Of a stretch of 64,000 nt of DNA, positions 61,587 to 64,000 are shown in pieces. The number at the start of each line of letters is the position of its first letter. Positions within the stretch are counted from its first letter, which is position 1. This DNA is from Cristatella mucedo. Its lineage: Eukaryota; Bryozoa; Phylactolaemata; Cristatellidae. The stretch lies in contig WPIO01000073.1 in assembly GCA_009760855.2 (NCBI GenBank), positions 391,001 to 455,000 on the forward strand, given 5' to 3'. Position numbers and translations under genes: made by a program. Under the pieces are notes generated by a model. The model was not told the DNA's origin. It worked only from the letters and a program-made list of their open reading frames with translations, and did no database searches.

Positions 61587-61736
61587 CTGTAAAGCAGGGA
61601 GGAGAGGGGCTAGCTTTAAGTCCAAAGGTGGCGGTGGCATAGTAAGACGACGGGTAGAACGCTGGCCACGACGAACCAGCCCAACGCTCTAGTCCAGCCA
61701 GTGCAGTTGCTCTGCTCCTGATAATCAATCGCTCAC

Positions 61737-61900
61737 CTGTCCGGAAGCTAAGAATGACGTCGATCAGGAAAATAAAGTCACAGACAGCGTTAAATGTCAA
61801 CCATCCGGGAGTTCGGTCTTTATAGAAGTAGGCAATCGATACCGGCAATGCGACTACCGTGATTACCAATACGCAGATCATAATCACGGTCCACACCATC
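61737..61900 (-). CDS. HCN-like: HCN-like copy B, exon encoding S1-S2
   Basis: The exon has 164 nt, with acceptor gcttgtacag|G and donor ACAG|GTGAGC. It encodes S1 (IMICVLVITVVALPVSI), the YFYKDRT loop and S2 ending FLIDVILSFRTG. The first base completes a codon from an unseen upstream exon. Length and phase equal the exon at 15014-15177. Confidence 0.92.
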
Positions 61901-62089
61901 CTGTACAAGCAGAAAGTAAGTAAGCATTCCCTAGAAAAAACCAACCAGTGCAATCAACGACGAAAAAAGAAATGTTCTAAGTGACTCTGTAGAAAACAAA
62001 GATGCTCACTGTTAATACTGATCCAGATTCACCTCGAAGGTGCGCCCTACTTGAAAGAGGAAGCCGCTCGTGTAAGTCCAGGCATCCAA

Positions 62090-64000
62090 AAGTACGTTTA
62101 GTTTGACCAATTTGCACACTCTCGATTTCACCAATTTGCACACGCAATTTGCACACACTCGACCAGATTTTCTCATACAATTGCACTTTTTCATCACCAA
62201 TTATTACCAAATCCTCCTTATCTGACCAACTGCAGATCTCATTCAATCCACATTGTGTGCCCACATCCTCCACTAAAATAACCTGTGAATCGCGAAACCG
62301 CATAACCCTTGACATCGATGCTGTCCGTGCGAGAATATATGTTACACCTCTGCTGCTCAGTCCTCCCTCCGATCTGTCATCGTTGGTAGACAGCTGCAAC
62401 ACGACACTTGCTGACACGCTCGACGAGTTAGCACCTCTGACAAAGCGCACTGTGCGGGACCCCTTCCCCGCCTAGACGACCTACGGTTTACCACAGACAT
62501 TAAACTAGCCAGGTCTACTAAACGAAAGCTTGAAACAACATACAAAAGATCCGGACTAACTGTCCATCGACAGGCATATGAAAACTGTTGTAGGTCGTAC
62601 CAATCGATCCTAGCAAAGGCCAAGTCTAGCTTCTATGAAAACATTGTTGAATAACAGATGCACAATCCAAATATGCTGATGTCGACAATAAACCATCTCC
62701 TCAACCGTTCCCAGATTAGCTCCTTACCTGATGATCCTTGTGATGATCTAGGCGATCGCTTCTCTAATTCTTTGTGCAGAAGATAGACAAGATCAGGGAA
62801 TCCATCCCTGCTATGACAACCTTCCCACTTGATTGCTGTTCCTCGGTTCCTGGCCTCACCTCAATGACTGCATTTAAGCAGGTCACTAGTGATCTAGTCC
62901 TAAAGTTCGTATCTCAATCAAAGAAGACAACAAGTCCTCTGAACCCTGTTCCCACTGTCCTGCTCCTACGTTGCATTGATCTGCTGCTCCATGCATAACT
63001 AACATCATTAATATGTCATTAGCCTCAGGTCATGTCCCAGGCATCTTTCAAAAAAGCTGTAGTCAGGCCACTTCTCAAGAAAGCTACACTAGACCAAGAG
63101 AACTTAAGCAATTACCCCTCAGTCTCGCTTCTACCATTCCTATCAAAGACACTGGAACGTGGCTGACCATCAGAACTCATATATCGAAACCTCACACCTT
63201 GCTAGTAAGTGTCAGTCTGGCTTTAGAGCTAATCACTCCACAGAGTCAGCCTTGCTTCGGGTATACAACGACCTACTTAGGAACGCAGACATGGGGAGAG
63301 TATCACTGCTTGTTCTGCTCAATCTTTCGGCAGCTTTAGATACCATCGATCACATAGTTCTTCCAGAGCGCCTGTCATCTCGCCTGGGCAACACTGGCAC
63401 TGCTCTGCAGTGTTTCAGGTCCTATCTCAGTGGCAGACTCCAGAGTGATGACGTGAACGAACAACGATCATCTGAAGCGCCTCTGAAAGATGGAGCACCT
63501 CAGGGCTCCGTGCTAGGTCCGGTTCTTTTCACGGCTTATACTCTCCCTCTTGCTGATGCGATTGTCAAGCACAATCTAGGCTTTCACTTCTATGTGGATG
63601 ACACTCAGGTGTACCTTTGCTTTGATCCCTCCCAGCCTTCAAGCACCTCAAATTCTATCACCTCACTTGCTGCATGTGTTAATGACATCCACACATAGAT
63701 GGCAGCAATTTTTTTTTAAAACTAAACGATGATAAAACTGACTTACTAGTTATGGGCAAAGGCAGTGTCATTCAGAGATTGGAAAGGCTGACTCTTAAAC
63801 TTGACTCTGCCAGCATATCTCTAGTTGCATCAGCTCGAAATTTTGGTGTCATATTCCAAAGTGACCTGTCGATAGACGACCATATCAGCTCCACAGTCAA
63901 ACTGCGGATTTTCAGCTTCATAACATTGCTAAAATTCAGGCTTGTTTAGATAAGGATACCACGTCCAAGTTGTTCCATGCATTCGTGACATCCCGTCTCG
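62090..64000 (+). mobile_element. L2-like LINE, from pre-RT linker into RT, cut by window end
   Basis: Plus-strand order: RFTTDIKLARSTKRKLETTY and VHRQAYENCCRSYQSILAKA (linker before RT), DDLGDRFSN-like, LLNLSAALDTIDHIVLPERL, GSVLGPVLFTAYTLPLAD, then LGFHFYVDDTQVYLCFD where YADD has become YVDD, then SARNFGVIFQSDLSIDDHIS. Several stops and frameshifts occur, for example after DIHT at 63698. It carries the most 5' L2 sequence in the window. The left boundary (62050-62150) is approximate and has short caatttgcacac repeats. The missing 5' exon of copy B must lie beyond it. Confidence 0.87.

Larger units (their letters stand above)
54166..61900 (-). other. HCN-like: Gene span: HCN-type cyclic-nucleotide-gated cation channel, copy B (5' end not in window)
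   Basis: Eight exons on the minus strand join in frame: 61737-61900, 61324-61586, 59083-59232, 58701-58919, 58194-58340, 57917-58091, 56269-56337 and 54166-54458. They give about 492 residues from S1 to a stop. The N-terminal exon must lie beyond 61900; the sequence there is an L2 retrotransposon that runs to the window edge. The domain order is S1-S6 with an HCN-like pore, C-linker, complete CNBD and a very short tail. The phosphate-binding cassette keeps Glu (EIAVMT) and the Arg-Thr pair (PRTATVRA) that hold cAMP in HCN channels. The gene lies upstream of copy A on the same strand, with about 33 kb of repeat-rich DNA between them: a head-to-tail tandem duplication. Confidence 0.92.

Overview
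This 64 kb window is animal (metazoan) nuclear DNA. It has multi-exon genes with canonical splice sites, non-LTR retrotransposons, tRNA-derived SINEs, a decayed hAT transposase and long dinucleotide microsatellites. There are no operons, no bacterial signals and no intact long ORFs. The channel genes and L2-type elements fit an invertebrate, but I cannot name the species.

The real genes I can support are two tandem copies, both on the minus strand, of a hyperpolarization-activated cyclic-nucleotide-gated (HCN) type cation channel. The upstream copy B enters from beyond the right edge and ends at a stop codon at 54166. Its visible exons run from S1 to the end of the cyclic-nucleotide-binding domain (CNBD). 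The downstream copy A has its N-terminal exon at 20226-20839 and runs through S1-S6, the C-linker and the first CNBD exon at 2493-2667. Its last exons lie beyond the left edge or are lost. The six exons present in both copies have identical lengths (164, 263, 150, 219, 147 and 175 nt) and identical phases, so they join without gaps. Both proteins have a GVGYG selectivity filter in place of the HCN CIGYG, and a glutamate in the middle of S4. The pore exon is about 98% identical between the copies while the other exons have diverged strongly, which suggests recent exon-sized gene conversion.

Most of the rest is transposable elements. An L2-like LINE family is present as many 5'-truncated copies (window start, 7.4-8.8, 12.5, 30.4, 31.9-33.3, 37.7-39.0, 46.0-48.1, 55.6-56.2 and 62.1-64.0 kb). 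A second LINE family (called LINE-B here) lies at 7.0, 9.2, 26.5-27.6, 30.1-30.7, 34.8, 39.4-41.8 and 48.3 kb. Two tRNA-derived SINE families occur. SINE-A carries nearly the same 3' stem-loop tail as the L2 family, which points to L2-driven mobilisation. A frameshifted hAT transposase relic lies at 16.1-17.8 kb, inside the first intron of copy A.

A GC- and CpG-rich block at 57.4-59.6 kb covers the central exons of copy B. Long simple repeats lie in introns and intergenic DNA: (CT)n at 22.5 kb, (TA)n/(GA)n at 26.0 kb, and a 10-mer GACAGACAGA array at 59.9-60.3 kb. Many apparent ORFs are only translations of these simple repeats or the reverse strands of exons. All alignments here were done by eye, without computation.
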